From Streptomyces narbonensis (lineage in GTDB: Bacteria > Actinomycetota > Actinomycetes > Streptomycetales > Streptomycetaceae), in assembly GCF_014649015.1 (NCBI RefSeq), contig NZ_BMSF01000020.1, forward strand, positions 1 through 64,000: 64,000 nucleotides of DNA. The letters are read 5' to 3'. The notes under the pieces are model-generated. The model was given only the letters and a program-made list of their open reading frames with translations. It did no database searches and was not told the origin of the DNA. Every line of letters starts with the position of its first letter. Position 1 is the first letter of the stretch. Of this stretch, positions 35,044 through 42,850 are shown piece after piece. The translations under genes were made by a program, and so were the position numbers.

Positions 35044-35095
35044 GTGCCCGCAGGGGCGGCGCGGGCGCCGTCGCCGTGACGAGGGAGGCGGAGCG

Positions 35096-35407
35096 ATGTT
35101 CGCGATGGTGTACCGGTGGCGGGTGAGGCCGGGCAAGGAGCAGCTGCTCATCGACGGCTGGCACCGGGTGACCATGGCGATCCACCAGGAGTGCGGCAGC
35201 TACGGCTCCCGGCTCCACAAGGCGGACGACGGGACCTGGGTGGCGTACGCCCGCTGGCCCGACCGCGAGACCCGCGCGACGTGCGGAACCCCCGACCCGG
35301 AGGGTGAGGCGATGATGCGCGAGGCGATCCTCGAGTACTTCCCCGAAACCCGCCTCACCATCGTCGACGACCTCCTCGCGGAGCCGGAACCGGAGGTCGT
35401 CGGCTGA
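35096..35407 (+). CDS. Small antibiotic-biosynthesis-monooxygenase-like (ABM) protein
   Basis: A 103-residue ferredoxin-fold protein (MFAMVYRWRVRPGKEQLLIDGW, then WVAYARWPDRETRA) of the dimeric ABM superfamily, which includes monooxygenases, haem-degrading enzymes and proteins of unknown role. A strong GGAGG site precedes the ATG. It has no visible tie to sugar use; the upstream inverted repeat suggests its own regulator. Followed by a weak hairpin. Confidence 0.7.
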   Translation: MFAMVYRWRVRPGKEQLLIDGWHRVTMAIHQECGSYGSRLHKADDGTWVAYARWPDRETRATCGTPDPEGEAMMREAILEYFPETRLTIVDDLLAEPEPEVVG

Positions 35408-35474
35408 GGGACGGGGCCCGGATGGCCTGGGTCGATATCGACGGCGCGCGGTTGTCAGTGCTCTCGAATACATT

Positions 35475-35494
35475 CTGTCGGTCCGGCCCGACAG
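35475..35494 (+). terminator. Weak hairpin after the ABM-like gene
   Basis: CTGTCGG (35475-35481) pairs with CCGACAG (35488-35494) around TCCGGC, about 70 bp beyond the stop. A 12-bp palindrome GTCGATATCGAC lies between at 35431. Confidence 0.4.
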
Positions 35495-35523
35495 GTGGGT
35501 CGTCGAGCTGGGGGATTCGTTGA

Positions 35524-35826
35524 GTGAGCATCTACCTGCACCTTCGCGCCGTGGCTGAGGGCGAGCTCCAGGACGACCACACCTGGCTCGCCGCGTTCAT
35601 GTCCGAGGCTTGGGAGGACCACGTAGCCGAGTACGCAGCGGGCGTCACCTGGTCGATGAACAAGGGCTGGGACGCCGTCAACGAGCTCTGGAACGTCGTC
35701 GGTGCCAGGTTCAACGCTCGCGGCTGGACCGGCCAGGAACTCCTCGATCATCACCGAGAACTCCAAGGGTTCTACGGGCGGGCGGCTTCGGCAGGCCACG
35801 CCGTGGTCAAAGCGGTGTGGGTTTGA
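35524..35826 (+). CDS. Hypothetical protein, N-terminus reminiscent of DUF1877
   Basis: A 100-residue protein starting MSIYLHLRAVAEGELQ (GTG start). This opening resembles DUF1877/YfbM-like proteins, which are usually 150 residues or more; here the second half (WSMNKGWDAVNELWNVVGARF) and an early stop suggest a short or truncated relative. The ribosome-binding site is weak (GGGGG 9 nt upstream). Base composition at third positions is less GC-biased than in the carbohydrate genes. Function unknown. Confidence 0.5.
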   Translation: MSIYLHLRAVAEGELQDDHTWLAAFMSEAWEDHVAEYAAGVTWSMNKGWDAVNELWNVVGARFNARGWTGQELLDHHRELQGFYGRAASAGHAVVKAVWV

Positions 35827-35971
35827 GGCATGGTCATGTGCTGGTCACGGCCCTGCGTATTCGACCGGGTCGTCAAACGGAGGCCGGCCGCCGTGGCTGC
35901 CGAGCTCCCTGCGGTTGCGCGCTGACGGTCTCCTAGGATGCGTGGGAACTGCATCGACCACCTGGGAGGGC

Positions 35972-36877
35972 GTGTTGAGAGAGCTGGCCTGCGTGGCACC
36001 CGAGGTCCGGGAACGGTTCGTCGTTCGGTTCGGTGCCGATGTGCTCGGCTGGTGTGAGGAGTTGCCGGCTCTTGTCCAGGAATTCGCTACTCGTTGGCAT
36101 CTGGATGTTGTCGCGGCGGGTGGCGGAGGCACCTCGCGGGTGTTCCGATGCCTTCGGAATGACACGGGTGCCACGGTGTGGCTGAAGCTCACGCCGGAGC
36201 CCTTGATCGCCCGCGAGGAGGCCGAAGCTCTGCGGCTCTGGGCGGATGCGCCGTCGGTCGTCGATCTGCTGGCAGTAGACCTCGCAGCGGGAGCCCTGCT
36301 GCTGGACGATGTGCAACCGGGAGTGCCGGTGCGGCAGCTGGCTTGGAGCCTGCCCGAGGCCGCGGCCCTGCTGCGAGACCTGCGGGCCTCGCCTCCCGTG
36401 CCAGGGGTGCACTCGGCACTACGGCCGCTCTCGCATCGGATCGACTTCCTGTTCGATCTGGCTGATCGCAGGCTGGCGGCGGCGGGCGCGAGCGGCGTGG
36501 TGGCCCCGACGGTGCTCAGCCGGGCGCGGGCGGCTGCCCTGGAGCTTGCGGCCAGCGGGTCTGTGGGACTCGTGCATGGTGATCTTCATCCGGCCAACGT
36601 GCTGTCCGGTCCGGGCGCCCGCATGGTGGCGATCGATCCCAGGCCGACGTGGGGCGACCCGGACTACGACGCTGTGGACTGGCTACTTGAAGGAGTTGCA
36701 GATCCAGCCGTGCTGGAGCAGAGGACCGAGGAGCTGGCCGCGCTGGTTCCTGGCCTCTCTCCACGTCGTGCACTGGATTGGTGCCGGGCCTCGGCCGCCC
36801 TCATCGCGGTCCCACGCATGTGTGCAGGGCGGGACGACGCGCAGACCCGGTTCCTCATGGCCCTGGGCGGCGGCTGA
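35972..36877 (+). CDS. Aminoglycoside/hydroxyurea phosphotransferase-like kinase (APH(6) type)
   Basis: A 301-residue protein-kinase-like phosphotransferase. The catalytic loop is VHGDLHPANVL at about 201-211 (Asp and Asn), followed by the metal-binding VAIDPRPTWGDPDYDAVDWL. The WLKLTPEP stretch gives the ATP-binding Lys. This arrangement matches the family of streptomycin 6-phosphotransferases and hydroxyurea resistance kinases, so it may phosphorylate an aminoglycoside-like compound; without a known antibiotic cluster nearby that is inference. GGGAGG precedes two possible starts, GTG at 35972 and TTG at 35975. Codon third positions are less GC-rich than the surroundings, hinting at acquisition. 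Confidence 0.72.
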   Translation: MLRELACVAPEVRERFVVRFGADVLGWCEELPALVQEFATRWHLDVVAAGGGGTSRVFRCLRNDTGATVWLKLTPEPLIAREEAEALRLWADAPSVVDLLAVDLAAGALLLDDVQPGVPVRQLAWSLPEAAALLRDLRASPPVPGVHSALRPLSHRIDFLFDLADRRLAAAGASGVVAPTVLSRARAAALELAASGSVGLVHGDLHPANVLSGPGARMVAIDPRPTWGDPDYDAVDWLLEGVADPAVLEQRTEELAALVPGLSPRRALDWCRASAALIAVPRMCAGRDDAQTRFLMALGGG

Positions 36878-36902
36878 TCCGGGCGGTGGGCATGAGTGGT
36901 CG

Positions 36903-37868
36903 TCAGGCGGTGTCGGCCGGGAAGCGGGTGAGGGGGCCCGGGGCCCTGGAGCCCAGGGGGGACATGCCTCCGTCGGCGCCGTGGCGGGCCAGCAGGTCGA
37001 GGACGAGGCGGCCGCGCCGGACGCGTTCGCGGGCCGTGGCGAGGGCCTGGTCCCGTAGGTGGGCGCCGTAGGGGTAGATCCCGGCCGCCCGGCTCAGGCC
37101 GAACTTCAGGTACAGCGGCGCGCCCCGGCGGATCAGCTCGGCCGCCTCGTACATCCGGACGTAGCCGCCCAGGTCGTCGGGGGCCTCGACGTACAGGTCC
37201 ATGGGGGCCCGGCTGACCCGGCGGATCTCCGTGAGGTGCGCGAGCGTCAGGTCGGAGGGCACGTTGAGCGAGTCGGCGCCCAGCCGTTCGTGGACGGCGA
37301 AGGCCGCCGGGTTGACCGGGCCGATCAGTGCGGACACCTTGAAGGTCGTGTCGCCGGGGAGGACTCCTTCGGTACGCAGTCGGTGCAGGGTCCACAGGAC
37401 GCCCTCGTCGGCGACGAGCAGGCACCGTACGCCCAACTCGACCGCGCGCAGGGCGTCTTCGACGCAACCGGCGAGTGCGTCGTGACCGCGGGCGCGCAGC
37501 CCGGCCCCGCCGGAGTCGGTGCGTGTCGCGGCGCCGGTGTCCCAGGTGCCGCGCGGGCCGGTGAACAGGCAGAGCTCCACGGAGCGCGCGGCGCAGGCGT
37601 CGACCATCTCGGTGATCTCGGCGTCGGTGAGCATCCAGACGCCGCTGCCCTGGCTGACCCGGTGCACGGGGACGTCGAGCCGCTCGCTCTCGGCGAGGAC
37701 GACGCCGAGCGCCTCGGGGCCCTCGACGGAAGGCAGTTCGGTCCGCCAGAGCCCGCCGTCGGGGAAGGCGTGCGGGGAGGTGTCGGCGAGGTCGTCCGCC
37801 GGGACGGGGTGGCCGATGCGGCGGAGCGCGTCGCCGCCGGGACGTCGTGGTGCCGGGCGCGTGGTCAT
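36903..37868 (-). CDS. U32 peptidase-like TIM-barrel protein, unknown role
   Basis: A 321-residue soluble protein. Stretches such as GVRCLLVADEGVLWTLHRLR, VSALIGPVNPAAFAVHERLGADSLNVPSDLTL and GAPLYLKFGLSRAAGIYPYG follow the barrel-like pattern of the U32 family, whose members are mostly not proven peptidases. It is the last gene, 57 bp behind the Zn-dehydrogenase gene, in the minus-strand unit that starts with the enolase-superfamily dehydratase. A catabolic role is suggested by position only. I do not recognise a specific function. Confidence 0.5.
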   Translation of the reverse strand: MTTRPAPRRPGGDALRRIGHPVPADDLADTSPHAFPDGGLWRTELPSVEGPEALGVVLAESERLDVPVHRVSQGSGVWMLTDAEITEMVDACAARSVELCLFTGPRGTWDTGAATRTDSGGAGLRARGHDALAGCVEDALRAVELGVRCLLVADEGVLWTLHRLRTEGVLPGDTTFKVSALIGPVNPAAFAVHERLGADSLNVPSDLTLAHLTEIRRVSRAPMDLYVEAPDDLGGYVRMYEAAELIRRGAPLYLKFGLSRAAGIYPYGAHLRDQALATARERVRRGRLVLDLLARHGADGGMSPLGSRAPGPLTRFPADTA

Positions 37869-37925
37869 CGGGATCGATCCTCTGTTCGGGAGGTCGGAGG
37901 GGGAGGGGCGGCCGTACGGCGTCGA

Positions 37926-38969
37926 TCAGGGGTGCAGGAGGACCTTGCCCGTCCCCGGGGCGCCGCCGCCCACCAGGGTGAGAGCCTCGCCGAACCGCTC
38001 CAGCGGGAACGTGTGGGTGACGAGCGGGGCCGGGTCGAGCAGTCCGGCGGTGAAGGCGCGTACGGCGTCCGCCCAGGCGGCGGAAGACGCGCCGAAGACG
38101 GAGCGGAGCTCCAGCTGGCTCACCGACAGGTGGAACGGGTCGATCCCGGTGGCCCCCGCCGCGAACATGCCGGTCAGCACCACCCGGCCGCCCCGCCGCG
38201 CGAGCAGGCACGAGGAGGCGGCCGTCGTCGGCGCCCCGGCGGTCTCCACGACCAGGTCGTAGCGCCCGAAGGAGCGGCCTGACGCGCCGTCCGCCTCCGC
38301 CGGTGACAGCACCCGGTCCGCGCCGAACTCCAGCGCCCGCGCGGCCCGTTCCGTACGCGGGTCGACGACGGTCAGCTCGGACGGCGAGGAAGCCGCGAGC
38401 CACTGGACGGCGAGCAGACCGAGCGTCCCGGCGCCGACGACGGCGACCCGCTCACCCGGGCGCGGCCGCCCGGCCCGTACCGCCGCGGCGACGACGGCGG
38501 CCGGTTCGAGGAGCGCCGCCGCCCGCAGGTCCACGCCGTCGGGGAGCGGGTGCAGCAGACGCGCGGGGACCACCAGGTGGTCGGCGAAGGCGCCCGGCTC
38601 GGTGAAGCCGGTCTCCGCGTACCCGGCCGTGCAGAGACTGGTCTCCCCGTACCGGCACCGCTCGCACGTGCCGCAGGACCGGAAGCCCTCGGCGACGCAC
38701 GGCCGGCCGACGAGCCCGGGGTCGGCGCCGGCGCCGACGGCCTCCACGGTGCCGGACCACTCGTGCCCGGGGACCACGGGGTAGCGGACGTAACCCGGGG
38801 CGCGGTGACCGTCGTACAGCTCACGGTCGCTCATGCAGATCCCGGCGGCCGCGACCCGTACCCGTACCTCCCCCGGCCCCGGATCCGGCAACTCGCGTTC
38901 GACGAGCCGGTGTTCGCCGGGCGCGTCGACGACGATCGCGCGGCTTCCGCGCGCCGGGCGGCCGCTCAT
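37926..38969 (-). CDS. Zinc-dependent medium-chain alcohol/polyol dehydrogenase
   Basis: A 347-residue MDR-family dehydrogenase. The catalytic zinc site is visible as GICMSDRELYDGH (Cys) and VPGHEWSGTVEAVG (His-Glu); the structural-zinc lobe is CGTCERCRYGETSLC with four Cys; the Rossmann motif is VVGAGTLGLLAVQ at about 174-186. Enzymes like this oxidise polyols, sugar acids or threonine with NAD(P). The ATG overlaps the stop of the dehydratase gene (ATGA), so it probably handles a substrate or product of the same pathway. Confidence 0.88.
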   Translation of the reverse strand: MSGRPARGSRAIVVDAPGEHRLVERELPDPGPGEVRVRVAAAGICMSDRELYDGHRAPGYVRYPVVPGHEWSGTVEAVGAGADPGLVGRPCVAEGFRSCGTCERCRYGETSLCTAGYAETGFTEPGAFADHLVVPARLLHPLPDGVDLRAAALLEPAAVVAAAVRAGRPRPGERVAVVGAGTLGLLAVQWLAASSPSELTVVDPRTERAARALEFGADRVLSPAEADGASGRSFGRYDLVVETAGAPTTAASSCLLARRGGRVVLTGMFAAGATGIDPFHLSVSQLELRSVFGASSAAWADAVRAFTAGLLDPAPLVTHTFPLERFGEALTLVGGGAPGTGKVLLHP

Positions 38970-40120
38970 CGGGGACGCCTCTTCTCCCAGCCCTCGGCCC
39001 ACAGATCGAACCGGGCTCGCTGTTGCGGGAATTCGGCCGCCGCGTCCACGTCCAGCTCGACGCCCAGACCCGGAGCGTGCGAGACCGTGAAGCAGCCCGT
39101 CTCCGGATCCACCTCCGGAGCCCCGCGCACCACCTTCTTGATCTCGGCGTCCGCGAAGTCGTTGAAGTGCTCCAGAACCTTGAAGTTCGGAGTGCAGGCG
39201 GCGAGTTGGAGGGAGGCGGCGGTGAGGACCGAGCCGCCTACGTTGTGTGGGGCGACGAGCACGTAATGGGTCTCGGCGGTGGCGGCGAGCTTCCTGGCCT
39301 CCAGGATGCCGCCGATGTGGCCGACGTCGGGCTGGATGATGTCGGCGGCCTGCGACTCGAACAGCTCGCGGAACTCCATCCGGTCGTGGATCCGCTCCCC
39401 CGTGGCGATCGGCAGGTCGACCTTCTCCGCCACCTTCCGCAGGGCTTTGAGGTTCTCCGGCGGCACCGGCTCCTCCAGCCATGCGGGACGGTACGGCGCC
39501 AGGTCGTGGGCGAGGCGGACCGCCGTCGCGGGGGAGAAGCGTCCGTGCATCTCCACCATCAGCTCGGTGTCCGGGCCGATCGCGTCCCGCACGGCCTCGA
39601 TGAGCGAGACCGCGTACCGCGAACGCTCGGCGTCCAGCTCGAACCGGCCGTTGCCGAACGGGTCGATCTTCAGCGCCCGGTAGCCGCGCGCCACGACCTC
39701 GCGGGCCGCCGCGTGGTAGGCCTCCGGGGTGCGCTCGGTGGTGTACCAGCCGTTCGCGTACGCCGGCACGAGCTCGGTCACCTGCCCGCCGAGCAACTGC
39801 CACACGGGCACGCCGAGGGCCTTGCCCTTGATGTCCCAACAGGCCGTCTCCACGACCGCGATGCCCGACATCACGATCTCGCCGGCCCGCCCGAAGTCGC
39901 CGTACTTCATGCGGCGGACGAGATCCTCGACGGCGAACGGGTCGGAGCCGGCGATGTGGTTCGCCTCCGCCTCACGGAGATAGCCGATCAGGGCGTCGGT
40001 GTGCCCGAGCATCCGGGTCTCGCCGACACCGGTCAGCCCCTCGTCGGTGTGGACCAGGACGTAGGTCAGATCGCGCCACGGCGTTCCGACGACATGCGTG
40101 GTGATTCCCGTGATGCGCAC
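38966..40120 (-). CDS. Enolase-superfamily sugar-acid dehydratase (mandelate racemase subgroup)
   Basis: A 384-residue acid-sugar dehydratase. ALKIDPFGNG supplies the N-terminal catalytic Lys region, metal ligands lie in VEMHGRF, LEEP and TGERI, and the C-terminal base is the His of VLVAPHNVGG. Overall it resembles galactonate- or gluconate-dehydratase relatives but is clearly distinct from the DgoD protein at 46328. The GTG start at 40120 follows GGGGAG; upstream in-frame sequence is non-coding. It is divergent from the iclR gene over a 225-bp gap with IclR-like sites. The substrate (a hexonate or 6-deoxyhexonate from pectin?) is not determined. Confidence 0.82.
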   Translation of the reverse strand: MRITGITTHVVGTPWRDLTYVLVHTDEGLTGVGETRMLGHTDALIGYLREAEANHIAGSDPFAVEDLVRRMKYGDFGRAGEIVMSGIAVVETACWDIKGKALGVPVWQLLGGQVTELVPAYANGWYTTERTPEAYHAAAREVVARGYRALKIDPFGNGRFELDAERSRYAVSLIEAVRDAIGPDTELMVEMHGRFSPATAVRLAHDLAPYRPAWLEEPVPPENLKALRKVAEKVDLPIATGERIHDRMEFRELFESQAADIIQPDVGHIGGILEARKLAATAETHYVLVAPHNVGGSVLTAASLQLAACTPNFKVLEHFNDFADAEIKKVVRGAPEVDPETGCFTVSHAPGLGVELDVDAAAEFPQQRARFDLWAEGWEKRRPR

Positions 40121-40153
40121 GGTGGTTGCTCCCCGGAGGCGCTTGTATGGTGT

Positions 40154-40167
40154 TCGAGATATCGAAT
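40154..40167. promoter_or_regulatory. Candidate IclR operator TTCGAGATATCGAA
   Basis: Symmetric arms TTCGA/TCGAA around GATA, 33 bp upstream of the dehydratase start. Related sequences lie at 40316-40331 before iclR and 13992-14005 before the rhamnogalacturonan importer. Confidence 0.55.
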
Positions 40168-40315
40168 GTTGTTCGGTGGACCGGCGAGACCGTAGGCAGC
40201 GGCCCGCCGGCCTGTCAACGGGAGCGTGGCCACGTCGCCGGCCGCCGCCGGGCCGCGGGCCGGCATTGCCCGTCCGCCGACCCACCGCTAGTCTCTGTCC
40301 GCGATTTCGGTCGCC

Positions 40316-40331
40316 GTACGGGATATCGAAC
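40316..40331. promoter_or_regulatory. Candidate IclR half-operator TACGGGATATCGAACG
   Basis: The right half ATATCGAAC repeats that of the site at 40154; the left half is diverged. It lies 15 bp before the iclR start and fits autoregulation. Confidence 0.4.
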
Positions 40332-40345
40332 GAGCAGAGGGTGGG

Positions 40346-41149
40346 GTGGGCCCCGTGGGACGACTCGTTCCGGCGGTGACCAGGGCATTCGACATATTGG
40401 AGCTCTTCCTCCAGGGCGACGGGACGCTGTCCGCGCCCGAGATCACCCGCAGGCTCCAGCTGCCGCGCACGACCACGCACGAGCTGGTCGCGACCCTGAC
40501 GGCCCGCAACTACCTCGTGGCGGTGCCGGAGCAGCCAGGCCGCTACCGGCTCGGCGTCCGCACCTACCAGCTCGGCAGCCGGTACGCGGAACAGCTCGAC
40601 CTCGCGGCCGAGGGCCACCAGGTCGCTCGCGAGGTGGCCGATACCTGCGGCGAGACCGTCCACGTGGCCCTCCTGGAGGACATGGACGTCATCTACATCG
40701 CCAAGGTCGACTCGACGCACGCGGTACGGATGGTCTCCGCGACCGGCCGCCGGCTGCCCGCCCACTGCACCGCCGTGGGCAAGATGCTCCTCGCCTCCCT
40801 CCCCGCCGCCGAGCTCGAAGCACGGATCGAAGAGCGCCTGGAGGCAGGGCCGTTGGAAGCCATGACCGCCAACAGTCTGAGTGGCCCCGACGTGTTGCGG
40901 GCCGCGCTCGCCGAGATCCGGATCCTCGGCGTCGCGGTCGAACTCCAGGAGTCCAACCCGGACGTGAGCTGCGTCGCCGCGCCCGTGCGGGACCGGTCCG
41001 GCCGGGTCGTCGCGGCACTGTCCGTCTCGGTGCCGGTCCACCGCTGGAGCGAGGACCGCGAGAACGAACTCACCGCCCTCGCCACGAAGGGTGCCGACGA
41101 GCTCTCGGCCAGGCTGGGGCACCGCGGCGGGCAGCAGGGCGGGCGCTGA
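40346..41149 (+). CDS. IclR family transcriptional regulator
   Basis: A 267-residue IclR regulator: N-terminal winged HTH at about 8-70 (AFDILELFLQG, LPRTTTHELVATLTARNYL) and a GAF-like effector domain (CGETVHVALLEDMDVIYIAKVD, GRRLPAHCTAVGKMLLASLP, ESNPDVSCVAAPVRD). Relatives named KdgR control pectin use in other bacteria. It is divergent from the dehydratase operon. A start at 40355 (GTG) is also possible; I chose 40346 for better spacing from GAGG. Confidence 0.9.
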   Translation: MGPVGRLVPAVTRAFDILELFLQGDGTLSAPEITRRLQLPRTTTHELVATLTARNYLVAVPEQPGRYRLGVRTYQLGSRYAEQLDLAAEGHQVAREVADTCGETVHVALLEDMDVIYIAKVDSTHAVRMVSATGRRLPAHCTAVGKMLLASLPAAELEARIEERLEAGPLEAMTANSLSGPDVLRAALAEIRILGVAVELQESNPDVSCVAAPVRDRSGRVVAALSVSVPVHRWSEDRENELTALATKGADELSARLGHRGGQQGGR

Positions 41150-41280
41150 ACGCGGGCCGGGCGGCAGCGCGGGTGCCGGGTGCGGGTCCAGCAGGGCGCT
41201 CGCCGGCTGGGGGCGGGGCGCCGGCTGCGGGCGGGCCGCCGGGCCGGGCGCCGGGCTCGGATCCAGCGGCGCGGGTGCCG

Positions 41281-41400
41281 GGCTCGGGTGGGCCGTCGGG
41301 TCGGGCTCCGGGCTCGGGTGGGCCGTCGGGTCGGGCTCCGGGCTCGGGTGGACCGTCGCGTCGGGCTCCGGGCTCGGGTGGACCGTCGGGCCGGGCGCCC
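41281..41400. repeat. 30-bp tandem repeat, four copies, intergenic
   Basis: Four 30-bp units beginning GGCTCGGGTGGGCCGTCGGG (41281, 41311, 41341, 41371), the last two with small changes, in the 295-bp gap between the convergent iclR and ROK genes. All six frames stay largely open here, but the translated sequence is simple (Gly/Ser/Pro), so I regard it as non-coding. Confidence 0.9.
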
Positions 41401-41444
41401 GGCCCGGGCGGGGCGCGGTCCGGTGCCCAGGTGCCGGGTGTCCG

Positions 41445-42722
41445 TCAGGCCTCCGCATCGGCGGACCCGGCGCGGCGCCCGTCCCGGCGCTCCCGGGGCT
41501 GACGCATCCGGCTGACCGGCCCGAAGACCTCCCGGTCGTTGAGGAACCCCTCAAGCGCGAAGGTGGCGGCTCCCCGGGTGACCGCGTTGTGCGGGACCGC
41601 GCTGCGCCGCAGGGTCGCGGCCCGGTGCGGCAGCGGCAGGGCGTGCTGAGTCACGGCCTCGTACGTGGCCGTCAGCAGGCGCTCGCCGAGCAGGTCCACG
41701 ACTTCGTTCCCGAGGACGAGCACCCGGGGGTTGAACAGATTGACGAGGTTGGCCACCGCCGCGCCCAGGTAGCGTCCGGTCGCGTCGATGACGGCGGCGG
41801 CCGTCGTGTCCCCCTCCGCCGCCGCGCGTGCCAGGGCCGCGACCGTCGTGGCGTCGTCCGGGCCCGTCGTCCGCTCGTCGCCCGGCGCCAGCTCGCGCCA
41901 GGTCTGCGCGATCCCCCGCGTGCTCACGTACGCCTCCACGCAGCCCCGGTTGCCGCAGGTGCACAGGCGCCCGTCGAGGGCGAGACAGGTGTGGCCCCAC
42001 TCGCCCGCGCTGTTGGTGAAGCCCCGGTACACCTGCCCGCCGATGGCGATCCCGGCGCCGACGCCGGCCCGCAGCGTGAGCACCACCAGGTCGTCGGCCG
42101 CGCGCCCGGCGCCGAACCACAGTTCGGCGACCGTGCTGGCCCGCAGTGGGTTGTCGAGCCACAGGGGCAGCCCGAGGCGCTCGTCGAGCAGGGCGCGCAG
42201 CGGCACCTCGTGCCAGGACCAGTACGGCGAGAAGGACGAGACGCCGCCCTCGCGCTCCACCATGCCCGGCACGCTGACCCCGGCGCCGAGCACCCGCTCG
42301 CGGGGCGTCCCGGAGGCGCTCAGCAGCTCCTCGACGCAGCCGGCGAGGACGTCGACGACGTCGGAGGGGCGGACGTCGCCCGCCGGGAGGGGCCGCTCGA
42401 CGGAGTGCCGGACCGCCAGGGCCAGGTCGAAGAGTTCGGCGTGCACCGAGGTCTCGGCGATGTCGACGCCGATCAGCGCGCCCCGGTCGGCGTTCACGGC
42501 GAGGCGCGCACGCGGCCGGCCGCCGCCGGATTCCTCGTGGCCGGCCTCGGCGAGGACCCCGGCCTCCAGGAGCTCGGCGGTGAGGTTGGCGACGGTGGCG
42601 AAGGAGAGCCCGGTCGCCGCCGCGATGTCCTGACGGCTCATCGCGCCCGGGCCCGCGTAGACGCGCCTCAGGACCTCGAAGCGGTTCAGGCGTCGGATGT
42701 CCTGCGACGTCCGCTTGATCAT
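41445..42722 (-). CDS. ROK family transcriptional regulator
   Basis: A 425-residue ROK repressor: winged HTH at about 15-70 (AMSRQDIAAATGLSFATVANLTAELLE) followed by a ROK kinase-like domain with IGVDIAETS, the conserved NSAGEWGHTCL and the zinc motif CTCGNRGCVEAYVS at about 262-275. It is divergent from the lactonase gene that starts the galactonate operon and probably controls it in response to a sugar. The ATG at 42722 follows GGAGG. Confidence 0.9.
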   Translation of the reverse strand: MIKRTSQDIRRLNRFEVLRRVYAGPGAMSRQDIAAATGLSFATVANLTAELLEAGVLAEAGHEESGGGRPRARLAVNADRGALIGVDIAETSVHAELFDLALAVRHSVERPLPAGDVRPSDVVDVLAGCVEELLSASGTPRERVLGAGVSVPGMVEREGGVSSFSPYWSWHEVPLRALLDERLGLPLWLDNPLRASTVAELWFGAGRAADDLVVLTLRAGVGAGIAIGGQVYRGFTNSAGEWGHTCLALDGRLCTCGNRGCVEAYVSTRGIAQTWRELAPGDERTTGPDDATTVAALARAAAEGDTTAAAVIDATGRYLGAAVANLVNLFNPRVLVLGNEVVDLLGERLLTATYEAVTQHALPLPHRAATLRRSAVPHNAVTRGAATFALEGFLNDREVFGPVSRMRQPRERRDGRRAGSADAEA

Positions 42723-42850
42723 CTGTGCTGTCCTCCGGTCGACCACGCTGTCCCGAGGATGTTATTCGAAGGGTTGGAAGAAGAGGAGGCAGGGTATTTA
42801 CAACCGTTAGACGAACCCCTACTTTTTGAGGTGCCAACCGAGGAGGACAG

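Noticed and set aside
35431..35442. Palindrome GTCGATATCGAC as an operator
   Set aside because: It lies downstream of the ABM-like gene and 80 bp before a weak gene, with no second copy seen in the window.
40121..41554. N-terminal extension of the enolase-superfamily gene to 41554
   Set aside because: The added region is antisense to iclR and the 30-bp repeat; the family start with ribosome-binding site is at 40120.
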